Below are positions 44,857 through 56,009 of a DNA stretch of 64,000 bases, one piece after another. The stretch comes from Micractinium sp. NFX-FRZ (Eukaryota > Chlorophyta > Trebouxiophyceae > Chlorellales > Chlorellaceae): contig JAPTJF010000131.1 of assembly GCA_029339195.1 (NCBI GenBank), forward strand, positions 62,001-126,000, in the 5' to 3' direction. Within the stretch, counting starts at the first letter, position 1, and the number at the start of each line of letters is the position of its first letter. The position numbers and the translations under genes were made by a program. Below the pieces are notes generated by a model. It ran no database searches, was not told the origin of the DNA, and saw nothing but the letters and a program-made list of their open reading frames with translations.

Positions 44857-47800
44857 ATGGACGGGGTGAGCCTTACAATCTTGTGCTGCGCGACACAACC
44901 TAAGGGAGGGTTGGCCCGCTGCCACGCGCAGCGCAGCTTGCGGGCCTCGTGTCTTCTGCCGGGCCCGCCCCGCCTCCCTGCGGCATTTGTGCGGGCCTTG
45001 GATGCTGGGTGGGCGCAGCAAATCACTGCGCCTGCGCTGCCTGCACCCCTGTTGGCAGCGGCTATTTCAGGGGTCGCCCCTGGTTTGCGTGCCCGCCCAC
45101 AGGCACCCAGTAGGGAAGATTGCAAGGGGGCATGTGGGCCGCCGAGAGGGCAGCTGCAGCCGCCGCCGCACGCCGCTCACTCCGCACCGCCTCCGTCCCG
45201 TGTGCAGGAGGCCACCCTGCTGCAGCAGCTGCTGCAGCAGCAAGCGATGAACCAGCAGCAGCAGCAGGTGCCGCAAGGTATGCAGGCACAGGCCGGCGCT
45301 GCAGCACCCAACTTGAACTTTTCGCTTGCGGCGCTTCTAGCTCAGCAGCAGCCGGGCCAGCAGCAGCAGCAGCAGCAGCTGTTAGCGGGCGCCTTTGGCG
45401 CAGCGCCATCGTCCATGCCTACCGCCTTTGCGGGCCAGCAGAGCTTCCTGCAGGCGTATGGCCTCCCGGGCATGGCAGCACCCGGCGGCGTGCCGCAGCC
45501 AGCCGCCATGGGCGTGCCGCAGCAGCAGGCCACCGGCACTTTCGTGGGTGCTGCAGCGCAGCTTCCAGTGCCCAACTTCCTTGGCGCACTGCCCGACTTC
45601 AGCGCTGAAGCAGCCGGCGGCAATGGCATTGGGACAGGCACGCTCCCGCCAGCCATCCTGCAGCACCAGCAGGCAGCCATGGCACGGCAGCAACAGCAGC
45701 AGGCGGCGGCGGCGGCCGCCGCTGCGGCTGTGCTGCCGGGGCTGCAGCTGCCCTTCCCGGTACCAGTGGCACCCAGCGTTGCCAGCAATGGGCCTGGCGC
45801 CCAGCGAGCAACGCAGCAGCAGCAGCAGCAGCAGCAGATGAATTGGGCTGCGCTGGGGCAGCAGGCAGCAGGCGGTCTTCCCTTCATCGGGGTGCCCGGC
45901 CTGCCTGCCTTTGCAGGCACGGAGCAGCCCGCCGCCAGCACCGTGCAACAGCAGGTGCCCATGCAGGGCATGGTGTGCAGTGGCGGCGCTGCCCAGCAGC
46001 AGCAGCAGCAGCAGGGCGGGGAGCATGGGGCGACAAAGCGGCGCGGGCGGCAGCCCAAGGACCCCGCCACCCTCTCGGAGAAGCAGCTGCGTGCCAGGGA
46101 GGCCCAGAAGCGGTTCAGGGACAAGCAGAAGAAGATGATGGCAGAGACAGAGGACGCGGTGGGGCAGACGCAGGCGGAGCTGGAGCGGCTCAGGTGGGGC
46201 GGGCTGGGTGGTGCTGTTGTGGCATGGGGCATGGGGTGGGTCGGGGTGTGCGGTATACATGCGGGGCCTGCCTGGAGTGGGGAGCTGGGCGGCAGCCGGT
46301 GGGGCGGGGGGACGGCATGGCCTGGCTACCATGCCGGCAGGCTGTCGAGCCAGGCAGGCAGGGTCGAGTGATGGGCATGTCGTGCTGCTGCATTCAAGCG
46401 CACACCCGCCTCTCGCTCCAGCCCAACTGATGCGCTCTGGCTCCCATTCCTTCCAACAAGTTGATGGCAGCTCGATAACCCTCCCTCTGCCCGCCACACT
46501 CACACTGTTGTGTTCTCCTCCTGTGCCCCTCCTCCCGCCCTCTCCTGCACCCTGTACTCAGATCATGTGTTCTCACACTCATGTGTTCTCACACAAATGT
46601 GTTCTAACACGCATGTGCTCTCACACCCCCGCCTGCCCAGGGTGTCCAATGAGTCCCAGAAGCTGAAGAACGAGGTGCTGGAGCGGCTGCTGCAGTACAA
46701 GGAGGCTCAGGTGCACGCGCTCGAGTTCCAGAAGCAGGTGCGCTGCCAGCCGCGCTGGCACTAGTATGTTGTTTGCCTTCTGGGGTGGTGAGAGCGCCGG
46801 TCAACGTGCGCGGGAATTGCGCTCCAGTGTCAGGGTCAGAGGCGGGTGCGGCGTCCAGCTGGGCAGTGGCGTCCTGGATCCGGCCGCTTGGTTTGGGTGC
46901 GAGCGGGGTGGTTGTGCCCAGCCATAAGATGGGCTGGCTCACTAGGGGCGACACGTCATGCGACTGAAGGGAGCAGCGGGAGGCGTGTGACACCCTAAGT
47001 AAGGTTTGCACTGATGGAGCATCGTGACGGTGCCTGCTGACGCCGACGGTGCCATGCATGCTGCGCCCTGCTGCTCCCTGCCGCGCAGATGGACCCGCCC
47101 CCCCGCTTCACCATCTCCGCCGACATGGTTGACATGATGCGGCGGGAGGGCATTGCGGGGCTGTTCACCCCGGAGGTCCTGCTGAGGTGAGGGCGCCCAG
47201 GTGGCGGGGCGGGGCGGCACATGCATTACAACATGCTCGCCTGCTCGTGCGATGGCTTCAGGCACACTCGCTCGCCCTTGCCCTTGCCAATGGCATGCCA
47301 GCGAGGCGCCGCACACGCCCGGTCTGAATGCGCCTGCTGGTGCCGCCCGTGGGCGCTGCAGGTACTCTGTGGCGGGGCACACGGAGCACATGGATGAGCA
47401 GGGGGAGGTGAAGGAGCCGCCGCCGTTTGACAAGGTGGCGGAGGACTGGAAGGAGATGGGTGCGTGAGGCTGGCGGCTCGCTAGCTAGCTCACCCTGTCC
47501 GCATGCCCAGCCTGCTTCTGCTGTGACGCTGCGTGCCCGCTCAGAAGCATGCTTCGTTCCTTCTGTGCCACGTGTTGTAGCTTCTTGTGCAGGCGCGTAT
47601 CTCCTGCACCGGCTTCCGGCTGGCTTCCGGCTGCATGTGCTTCGTGGACTTGCATGCACAGTCCTCTCCCCGCCTCTGCCTGCCCACCCGCCCACCTCTT
47701 GCCCTTCCCTCGCGCCCTCTGCAGTGTTGCAAGTGAAGGAGATTCTGGATGCCGCTCGGCAAAGCAGCAGCTGCGCCCCGCACTCAGGGGCAGCAGCGGC

Positions 47801-50800
47801 CGTCGACGAGCACGCGCCGGCACCTGCAGCGCCTGTGCCTCTCCCGGGAACCGTCGAGTTTGTGGAGCTTCACAGCGGCAGCACCGGGGCTGGCAGCGGC
47901 AGCGGCTATGGCAAGGATGCCGCGGCAGCGGCGTCCACAGGCCACACCGGGGGGCGGCCGGCGGGAGCGATGGAGGACGAGGTGGGCAAGCCGGAGGGCC
48001 TGCGGCGTGTGTCGTTTGACAAGCCCAGCTCGCTGGGTTCGGCACCCGCCACGGCGGCGGCCACCGCCGCTGCGGCAGCAGCGCTGGCCGTGGATGGCGC
48101 CGTGGGGATGCGTGGTATTGAGAATGCAGCGTCTGGCAGCGGCGAGGCGCTGCCCGCGCCCGAGGCTCTGGCGGCGGCCGCGGCGGCAGCGGGCGGCAGC
48201 AGTGCGCCCGCCACGAGCACTGTGGGCAGCGGCGGGTCAGGCCGTCGTGCGGCACCCATGACCCAGGTCCCAGACGTGAGTTGGCGCCCGCCCTGCTGCT
48301 GCTGTTGCGCTGGCCCCCTACCTGCCCTGCCTGCCTGCACTGTTTGCCATGCTGCGTGGGCGGCGCAGGTGTGCCAGCCTGCCTCTTTTTCTCGCATCGC
48401 TGCTCTGCAGTCTGCGCCTGCCGCGGCATGCTGCCAACTTGGCTCTCTATGCTGGACTCATGCTTGCCCGTTCTGCCCCACAGCTGCCTGATGTGTTGCC
48501 CGAATGTGCCCCCTGAGGTGGCGGCCATTCCTGAGGAGGCGCCCGAAGATGCTGTTGGGCCTGCCGCACACATCACATATCAACCCTCATGCCTCTCCTT
48601 CCGCTGCAGGACGTGCTGCCTGAAGTGGCGGCGATTGCTGGGGAGGCGCCCGAGGACGTGCTGGAAGCCGCAGAGGCCAAAGACGACCCCATTGCGCGCT
48701 TTGTGCTGGCGCGCATCCTCTCCCAAACAGCCGCGCACTCGCACCTGCAGTGGGACTCGCTGGTGGAGGGTGAGCGCTGCTGCATGCCGGGTGACACCAC
48801 ATGCTGCTGCTTGACCCGGCATGGCCGCCTGGCGCACAAGCCGCCGCCGGTTGCTTGCTGCGCCAATTGCGTGGTGCCCTGGCGTGTGTCAAAATTCAGC
48901 ACTGCATTGTGACGCCTCCCGTCTTGCCGTTGCACCCTTTGGCTCCAACCCAACCTGCCTGCAGGCGCGGCGGTACAGGACGGCCCCGACCTGTACCACT
49001 TCACGGGCAAGCAGCTGCGCAACCTGGCGCACCTCATGCGGCGCGTGGGGCTGATGCTGTGGCAGCAGGCGCTGCTCTTCCCGCAGCACATCACCAAGCT
49101 GGGCTGCCTCAGGCTGGACGACCCAAACAACCTGCATGTGGAGGAGGTGAGGTGCTCTTTCAGCTCACCGTCTCACCTGTCAGTTGCCATGAGGTGGCGG
49201 GTGAGGGCTGAGCAGTGGGGGCTGGACGTTTCAATGATTTGTGCTTGTTTGGCGTAGCTGTGTCTGTCACCAAGTGGGTGCTGCAGGCAGGCCAGCCAGT
49301 AGTGTCCGCGCCGTCTGCCCGCTGCCTGCCTGCCTCACTGAAATCCCTGCCCCGCCCGCCTGCCCTCTGCCTCCCGCAGCAAGACATGGGCCACTGGCGC
49401 GGCATCCTGCGCCGCCTGCACTGCCGCCCGGAGCAGCTGCACAAGATTGTGGCGGGGCACCAGCGGTACATGGCGCGCATGCAGCCGGTGCTTGACGAGC
49501 GCAAGGGTGGGTGGGGTGGGTGCCTCTGCTTGCTGTAGCGGGGTGGGCAGAGAAATCGTGGGAAGAAAGATGGTGTGGGGGCACCGCTGGTTGGAGGGTT
49601 TGTGTGTTTCGTCGCACAGTGCCGGTGTCGGCGCGGGACGAGCGCAAGGGTGGGCGGGGCGGCGCCGCTGCTCCCAGGCTGTGTGGCCTTGGGTGTGATG
49701 TGGCTGTGTTGCCTGTGGGAGTCTTGTGCCCACCTGCCTGCCTGCCCACGTATGCTCATGCCTGCTCGCCTTCCCGCCTCCTCACCCGGCCTCCCACTTG
49801 CCCGTCTGCCCCGGCCGGCCTGCAGAGGCTCTGGAGATTGTGAAGGCCATCACAGAGTATCAGATGCAGCACGCCTGGCAGCCACAGGCGTCCACAGCGG
49901 TGAGCAAACGAGGCCCGCCGTTTTGTAGCGGGCAGCAGCGTGGCCATGGCATGCCACGCGCAGTTGGCCGGATGCATTGCTTGCATGGGAGGTATGCCCG
50001 ACCGCCCGCGGGCGGCTGCGGGCGGCAGCGCCAAAGTGGGCGGCCCGGGTGCCTGCGCGCTGCCCATGGCTCGCCTGCTGTCCGTGCTGGCCCACACCGG
50101 TGCTTTATCGACGTCGATCTGTACATCTTTGTCTTTACACGCCTGCCTGCAGAGCTTTGTGTCCGGCACCAACCGGCTGACGGAGGCCACGGGGCTGGTC
50201 ATGCAGACGGTCAGCGCTCAGCACGCCGCCTACTGCGAGCTCCTCATAGGTGCGGGTGGTGGGAGGGCCTGGCTTGTGGGGCGATGGGAAGGCCTGGCAG
50301 GTGGGGAGGCGCGGTGGTGTGGTGGGAACGCCTGGCAGGTGGGGAGGCGTGGTGAGATGGTGGGAAGGCCCAGCTGATGGGGCGTGGGTGGGGTGGCTGT
50401 ATGCGGCGTTGGTGCCAGCTGGCTGCACATGGGCGGCGGGTGGCCATGGAGGTGCTGTTTCCCGGCATGGACAGTGGGTGGGCAAGCGAGCCGGGCGGAT
50501 GGCCATGCCGGCGGGTCGTTAGCTGCCAGGCGGATGGCCTGGCAGTGGCCATGGTGGTGCACCTAACCAACCATTTTTATCAACTGCATGCTTCTTCAAC
50601 ATCTACCCCCCAACCCTCCCCCCTGCAGCCATCTTCTACGCGCTCACCTTCCCGGTGCAGCGGCCGCAGCTGTTTGTGCTCTCCTGGCCCTACTTCCCGC
50701 AGCTGCAGGTGAGGGAGGGGCCCACTGTGGGAGGTGCAAACTGCAGCCTGCTGGGGGCAGGGCACTGTGGAAGGTTCAAATTGCAGCCTGCCCCAGCATG

Positions 50801-51033
50801 CGCCCGCCAGCGCCAGCACTCGACAAATGGGCAGATGCGACTGCCGCCACCGCGGGTCGCCGCTGCCGTTGCTTGGGTAGCCCTATGTAGCGCCTGCCCT
50901 GCACCTTTTCCTCATCTCGCTCGCTCGCTCGCTCTCCCTCCTTGTGCTGCAGCTGCTGGGGCGGGCAGCCGCCCTGGAGCTCGGCCAGGATATCAGTGAC
51001 TATCCCACATACAGTGCCGACGTGTCATTCTGA
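44857..51033 (+). CDS. bZIP transcription factor with Gln-rich N-terminus and long C-terminal domain
   Basis: I place the start at ATG 44857 (MDG, exon 44857-44865), spliced to 45208, because this keeps the frame of EATLLQQLLQQQAMNQQQQQ; ATG 45247 is the alternative. The stop is at 51031-51033. Residues up to ~290 are Gln/Ala/Pro-rich, resembling an activation region. The basic region TKRRGRQPKDPATLSEKQLR, AREAQKRFRDKQKKMMAE is followed by a leucine-zipper-like coiled coil (ELERLRVSNESQKLKNEVLE). The basic region resembles Yap/Pap1-type more than plant bZIPs, and the normally invariant Asn is not evident. A Ser/Ala/Gly linker then leads to a helical C-terminal domain (LYHFTGKQLRNLAHLMRRVG, HWRGILRRLHCRPEQLHKIV, QRYMARMQPVLDERKEALEI) ending LGQDISDYPTYSADVSF. 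Total is about 850 aa. The regulated pathway cannot be read from the sequence. Confidence 0.9.
48484..48545 (+). repeat. Copy of a bZIP-gene acceptor and exon start
   Basis: CTGCCTGATGTGTTGCCCGA and GAGGTGGCGGCCATTCCTGA-GGAGGCGCCCGAAGATG resemble the real exon at 48609-48665 (GACGTGCTGCCTGAAGTGGC), about 125 bp upstream. Insertions break the frame. Confidence 0.87.
49632..49660 (+). repeat. Copy of a bZIP-gene exon end plus donor
   Basis: GGGACGAGCGCAAGGGTGGG repeats the real exon end and donor at 49494-49512 (TTGACGAGCGCAAGGGTGGG). Confidence 0.87.
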
Positions 51034-52115
51034 GTGTGCTGACGTGGCTGCTGATGTGGCGGGCGCAAAGACAGCTCCCCAGGCACCCCTTCCACCAGAG
51101 GCGCTGGCCCGCCCTGCCACGGCAGGGAGCCAGCGGGGCCCTTGCACGGCCACCCACCAATGCGCGGGCGCGGGGCCGCCCCTACCAACCACCAAAGCAA
51201 TCAAAGATCCCCTCTCCAGTCCCAAAGTCGCCCTCCCTCTAACCTGTCTGGCACTGCGAGTTGAGTACGCTGCAACCAGCCCTTGCCGCAGGCCCGGCGA
51301 GTGCATGTATACCATTTGCCCGGCCCGCTGGTGGCTCGCTGGCACGCGGCTCGCAGCCGCTTCTTCCCCTGGGGGCAAATGCGGAACCTGCTTTGCCCCA
51401 TTGCCCCATCCGCTCCCGACGCACCACCTCATTCCTATGCATGCCCAGTGTTGCCCCTCGCGCCCTGCCTTGATGATGGTTATAGCGCACCCCCTCCCAT
51501 CACGTCTGTAGCCCCCCCGTTGTCTTTTCCCTCCCATCCCCCTCACCGTTTGCACACCTCTCCTCTGCATGCACCCCGGATGACTGCCCGCAGCGCGCGC
51601 AAGCCAACAAGACACCCCTCATATTGACCAGCCACAATGAATTCCACCAAGAATTGATTCATCTGCCGCGCGTATTACCGGTTCTTCCCCCGGCGCTGCG
51701 TGCCCCACAGTTTGTGGGCTCCCACACCCCGCCTGTCCAAGCCTGCTTCTCCCTTACGACTGCTGCCCCGCTGCACATCCCCTCGCCTCCTGCCACTATT
51801 GATCGACACATGTTGCATGAATGTTGTTAACGAGAGCATAACTAGGCCATAAATGTTGTTAACGAGAGCATAACTAGGCCAATGAGACAGGCCATGTTTG
51901 GTGCATGCTGGGACTTGCCTTTGTGGCACGTCGCCAGCACAGCTCAGCAGCGCTGCCACCGAACGCACTCTACGGCATCCTCCGTTACGGCATTGGTGCG
52001 CTCTCGGTGTCCACCATGGCTCGGGGAAGGCGCCGGCAGCCCTCCTGACTCGGCCAAGCCCCGGCCAGCCCCGCGGTGGCTCCGCCCGGCCCCAAGAGCG
52101 CAGTATCGCATTTCC
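51034..52115. promoter_or_regulatory. bZIP 3' UTR and helicase upstream region
   Basis: This 1.08-kb spacer shows no coding signal. Pyrimidine-rich stretches fill 51180-51560. A locally AT-rich island with a 32-bp direct repeat sits at 51820-51880, about 240 bp before the helicase ATG. Confidence 0.6.
51820..51880. repeat. Two direct copies, 32-bp period, upstream of the helicase gene
   Basis: ATGTTGTTAACGAGAGCATA followed by ACTAGGCC occurs at 51821 and 51853. Both copies are identical over about 28 bp and AT-rich against a GC-rich background. Confidence 0.92.
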
Positions 52116-55100
52116 ATGGAGGGATCAATGGCCACTGGGCAGGAGGAGGAGAGCCGGCTGGTGCAGCGCCTGCTGGCCATCCAGACGGCGCCGCCGGCAG
52201 AGGCGGAGGCCGCAGCTGCTGATAAACAGCGTTGGTATGGCGCAGCCTACTCGCACCTTCAGGCTCATGGCAGCCAGCACTGGTGGTGCCGGCATGGAGA
52301 GATCACCGCAGGTTCGTGGGCCCGTCGATGGGGTGGCACGGGGCAGCAGCTGCGAGGCAGACGGCGCGTGCGGAAGGCAGTTCCGCCCCGACCCCGCCTT
52401 GAATGCAACATGCACTCACGCGCACCCTGGTGCCCACATCGCCAACCCTGCAACCCTGCAACCCCACTTACGTATTGCCTCACACCTGCACAGGCCTCGC
52501 CGAGGTGCTGCGATACCATGACCAGCCGCTGGTGCAGTCTATCTTGCGCCAGCTGGCGTCCCAGCTGTCGGCATGCTGTGACTGTGTGAACGCCCACCAC
52601 GCTGCCCAGGTGTGCACCCACTGAATGCCCTTGAGTTGTGGAATGCCTGACTGATGGTCATACGAGGAGACTATGGGCAGGGTTGTTGATTAAATGAATT
52701 GTGCATGGGTGCATGCTGCCCTCCTCCGCTCCCTTGGCAGCTCCACAGCGCCTCCGTTCATCATGTCTCCATCACCCTGCCTCCAAGCGAGCTCACTGCA
52801 CTCTATGTCTTACAAAACTCACTCATGCCCCCGGTTCCCCTTCGCAGCTGTATTTCTGCGAACAGTTCAGCGAGAGCAGCGCACGCCCATTGCTGGCGGC
52901 CATTCACGAGCTCGACTGCGCCCGCGTGGCGTCCTCGCTGGCGGCTGCGGCCGCGCATGCACAGGTGTGGCGCTGCTGCCGCGACAAGCCCTCCTCCTCT
53001 TCCTCTCGCTTGTCTGTATTATCTGAAGCTTTGGTTGGTGCATGCTCAATTGCAAGCTTGTTCCTGCTTCAGCACAAGCCTGCCAGTATTCCCTCCTCGA
53101 AGCATGTTCCCTCTCCCTTGCACGCACTGTGGGTGCAGGCGCCCCCGCCGCACGATGGGGCGGCAGAGGAGCTGCCAGCCGAGGTCATCACCTCCCTGTT
53201 TGAGGCCCTCACCTACGACTCCCTTCTGGAAGGTACGCCAGCTGTACCGCCAGCTGTACCGCCAGCTGTACCGTCAGCTGTACCGCCTCCCTCTGGCCTG
53301 TGCTTGCACGCTGGCCCCCCCCCCCCCCCCCCTTTCCTTGTGAGCTCGTGCCCCTGGCGTGCCAGCTGCTTCCCAGTGTCCCATACAGTTGCTTGCTACC
53401 CCACCCAACCGGCTTTGAGACATGTTGTTTGTGCAGACGCCGAGGTGGCGGATGCGCTGGCAGCCGCGCTGTGCGCGCTGAGCACGCGCTACGACTTGGC
53501 GCTTGCAGAGCCGGGGTCAGCACGCTACCCGGGCGCCTACCGCCTGCTGGCGCACCCCTCGGCCGAAGCCCGCAGGCTGGTGAGTTTGCATCTGATCTAA
53601 AGCAAGCTTGCGCTGCGGCAGCTTGGGTCAGCTTGCTTTTCCCCCCTGTGGTTCTTGGGCTGTTCCTGGCAAGGCTTCCGTGGTTGGTAGCTCTCAGCCC
53701 CTGTGCTGCATGTCCCCTACCACCCTACCCATGCAGGCAGCAGGCATGGTGCGCGCATGGGGTCCCCTGCCAGACCCTGCAGCGCTCGAGGCCGTGCTGC
53801 CCACGCTGCTGTGCTGGGTGCTGCAGCTTGCAGGGGAGGAAGGGCAGGCGCCCGGCGGCAGCAGCGGCGGCAGGCGGCCGCGCTTCCGGCCCCCGACGCC
53901 CGCCGTCTGGCGAGCGCTGCACGGCGTGCTGCCGCTGGTGCAAGGGGAGGCTGCCAAGGAGCTCCTGCCGCAGGTGCCGCTACTTGCAGACGTGGTGCTG
54001 GCGGGGGTCAGCGGTAGAGGGCAGCACCCCGGGCCAGCCCAGCAGCAGGAGCTGTGCAGCTGGTTTGCCGCCAGCTGCTGGTCGCACCTGCTGTCCGCCG
54101 CGGGCGGGGACTTGTTCTACCACACAGCCACCCCTGCGGCAGCGGCGGTGCAGCAGCTGGCTGCAGCGGCGGCCAGCAGCGGCAGCGAGCGGGTGCACAA
54201 GGCGGCTGCAGAGGCGGTGGCAGCCACGGCACTGCATGCCGCCCGGGATGCCGGCAGCGCAGAGGATGCTGCAGCAGTGCTGCAACACAGCTTGCTCTTC
54301 CTGCTGCACGACATACCGCAGCACCCGGCAGCACCAGCTGGCAAGGTGCAGCAGCAGGGCGCACCTCGCGGCTACTCTCAACTGACGGCGGCCGTGGCAG
54401 AGGCGGCGGCGTTCAGCACCGTGCTGCAGCTGCTGCAGCAGGGGGGCAGCAGCTCTGAGGCCGTGCTGTGCTGCGCCCACTTCTGGCTGCAGCCGCTGTG
54501 CGCCTGCCTGCAGCACCGCAGCGGGGCCGGCGACGGCGGCACGCCACATCAGCGCAACCCAGCGCTTTTTGCGGCGGCAGACCGAGCCGCCTGGCAGCTA
54601 GCCACTGCGCTGTTGGCTGGTGAGGTGGCAGCGCTGGGTGCTGCCTCTGGTGGCGATGTGGGTGCCGCTGCCGCCGCTGGGGGCAGCCTGCCTGGTGCTG
54701 GCGATGCAGCAGCAGCCACAGCACAGGCAGCGGCACAGCGGGCAGGTGCTTGGCAGTGCCTGCCTGCCGTCTGGGCAGCTCTTGTTGAGGCCGGCAGCGC
54801 CAGCAGCAGCAGCAACGGCGCCAGCAGTGGTACCGCCGCCAGTGCCACCGACGGCCAGGCTGCAAGTGCGCTGCTGCTAGCTGCCGCCGCCGCGCTTGCT
54901 GCAGCACCCAGCAGCGGCGGCGGTGGTGGTGGCGGCAGCAGCAGCAAACCTTGGGTCAGCAAGCGGGGCAGCAAGGCGCCTGTGCCCGTGGGTCCTGCTG
55001 CCATGGGAGCAGCCGGGGGAGGCTTCACCACCTCAGGGCTGAGCAGCAGCCTGGCATCCGACATTGAGGCTGCCCAGCGTGTGCCGCCATCCCGCGTGCT

Positions 55101-55975
55101 GCGTTCGCACTTCCTGGCAGCAGGTGGGAGCTTGTGTTGGGAGTGTGCAGTGATGCCAAGAGAGCGTGCTGCTTCCAGCTGCCATGCCCTGACACGCAGT
55201 GACACACAGTTGGCATGGAAGTGACCTCCCTGTGCCTCCCCCACATCTTCTCTTGTTTTACAGGCCCGGCAGCACAGTGCCCGTGTGCGGTCGCCGTCAG
55301 CCGGAGCCCAGCCTTCCTGGCTGAGCAGCTGCAGCTGTCAGCCGGCGAGCTGCTCACGATGCTGACGCACTACAGTCGCAGCGGCAGCGGGGGCGCTGCA
55401 GGCATTACACCATCGGTGCCAGCAGGGCGGCACTGGGCAGCCGACCCGCAGCGGTGGGAGCAGCAGCTGCTGCGGCCGCTGTCCCAGCTGCTGTGCTGCC
55501 CCAACGCTCTGCTGCGGGCGCCTGCCGAGGAGCTATGCATGGCTGCCACTCGGCTGGGACCGCCGGCAGCTGCAGCAGAGGCGCTTGTGAGGCTGCACCC
55601 CTCGGCAGCTCCTCTGCTGCAGCCGCTGCTGGATCGGCACAGCAAGCAGGGACAGGCACAGCAGCAGGCCAAGGGCGGCAGCAGCGCCACTGGCAACCGG
55701 TTTGTACGGCAGCAGCCACAGCCACACCAACCACACCAGCAGCAGCCGGCGCAGCCCAGGCTGGGGCAGCCGCCCTCTGCGAGCACTCTGGCCAGGTCGT
55801 CATTACCTGCAGCTGCTGCCCCACCAGCGTCTCAGGCGACAGACTTCGTGGACCTCACGGACTCTCCACCCCGCCAGCCGGCATCACATAGAGCAGCAGC
55901 AGCAGCAGCGCCAACGACTTCTGCAGCGGCAGTGGCTGCGGCGACGCTGGCTCGAGGCGCCGCGCCGGCGCCAAC

Positions 55976-56009
<34 letters not shown>

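Noticed and set aside
44809..45207. N-terminal extension of the bZIP ORF upstream of 45208
   Set aside because: It starts at TTG, has no domain-like sequence and contains a good donor (GGG|GTGAGC at 44866) and acceptor, so it is better read as an intron after a 3-codon exon.
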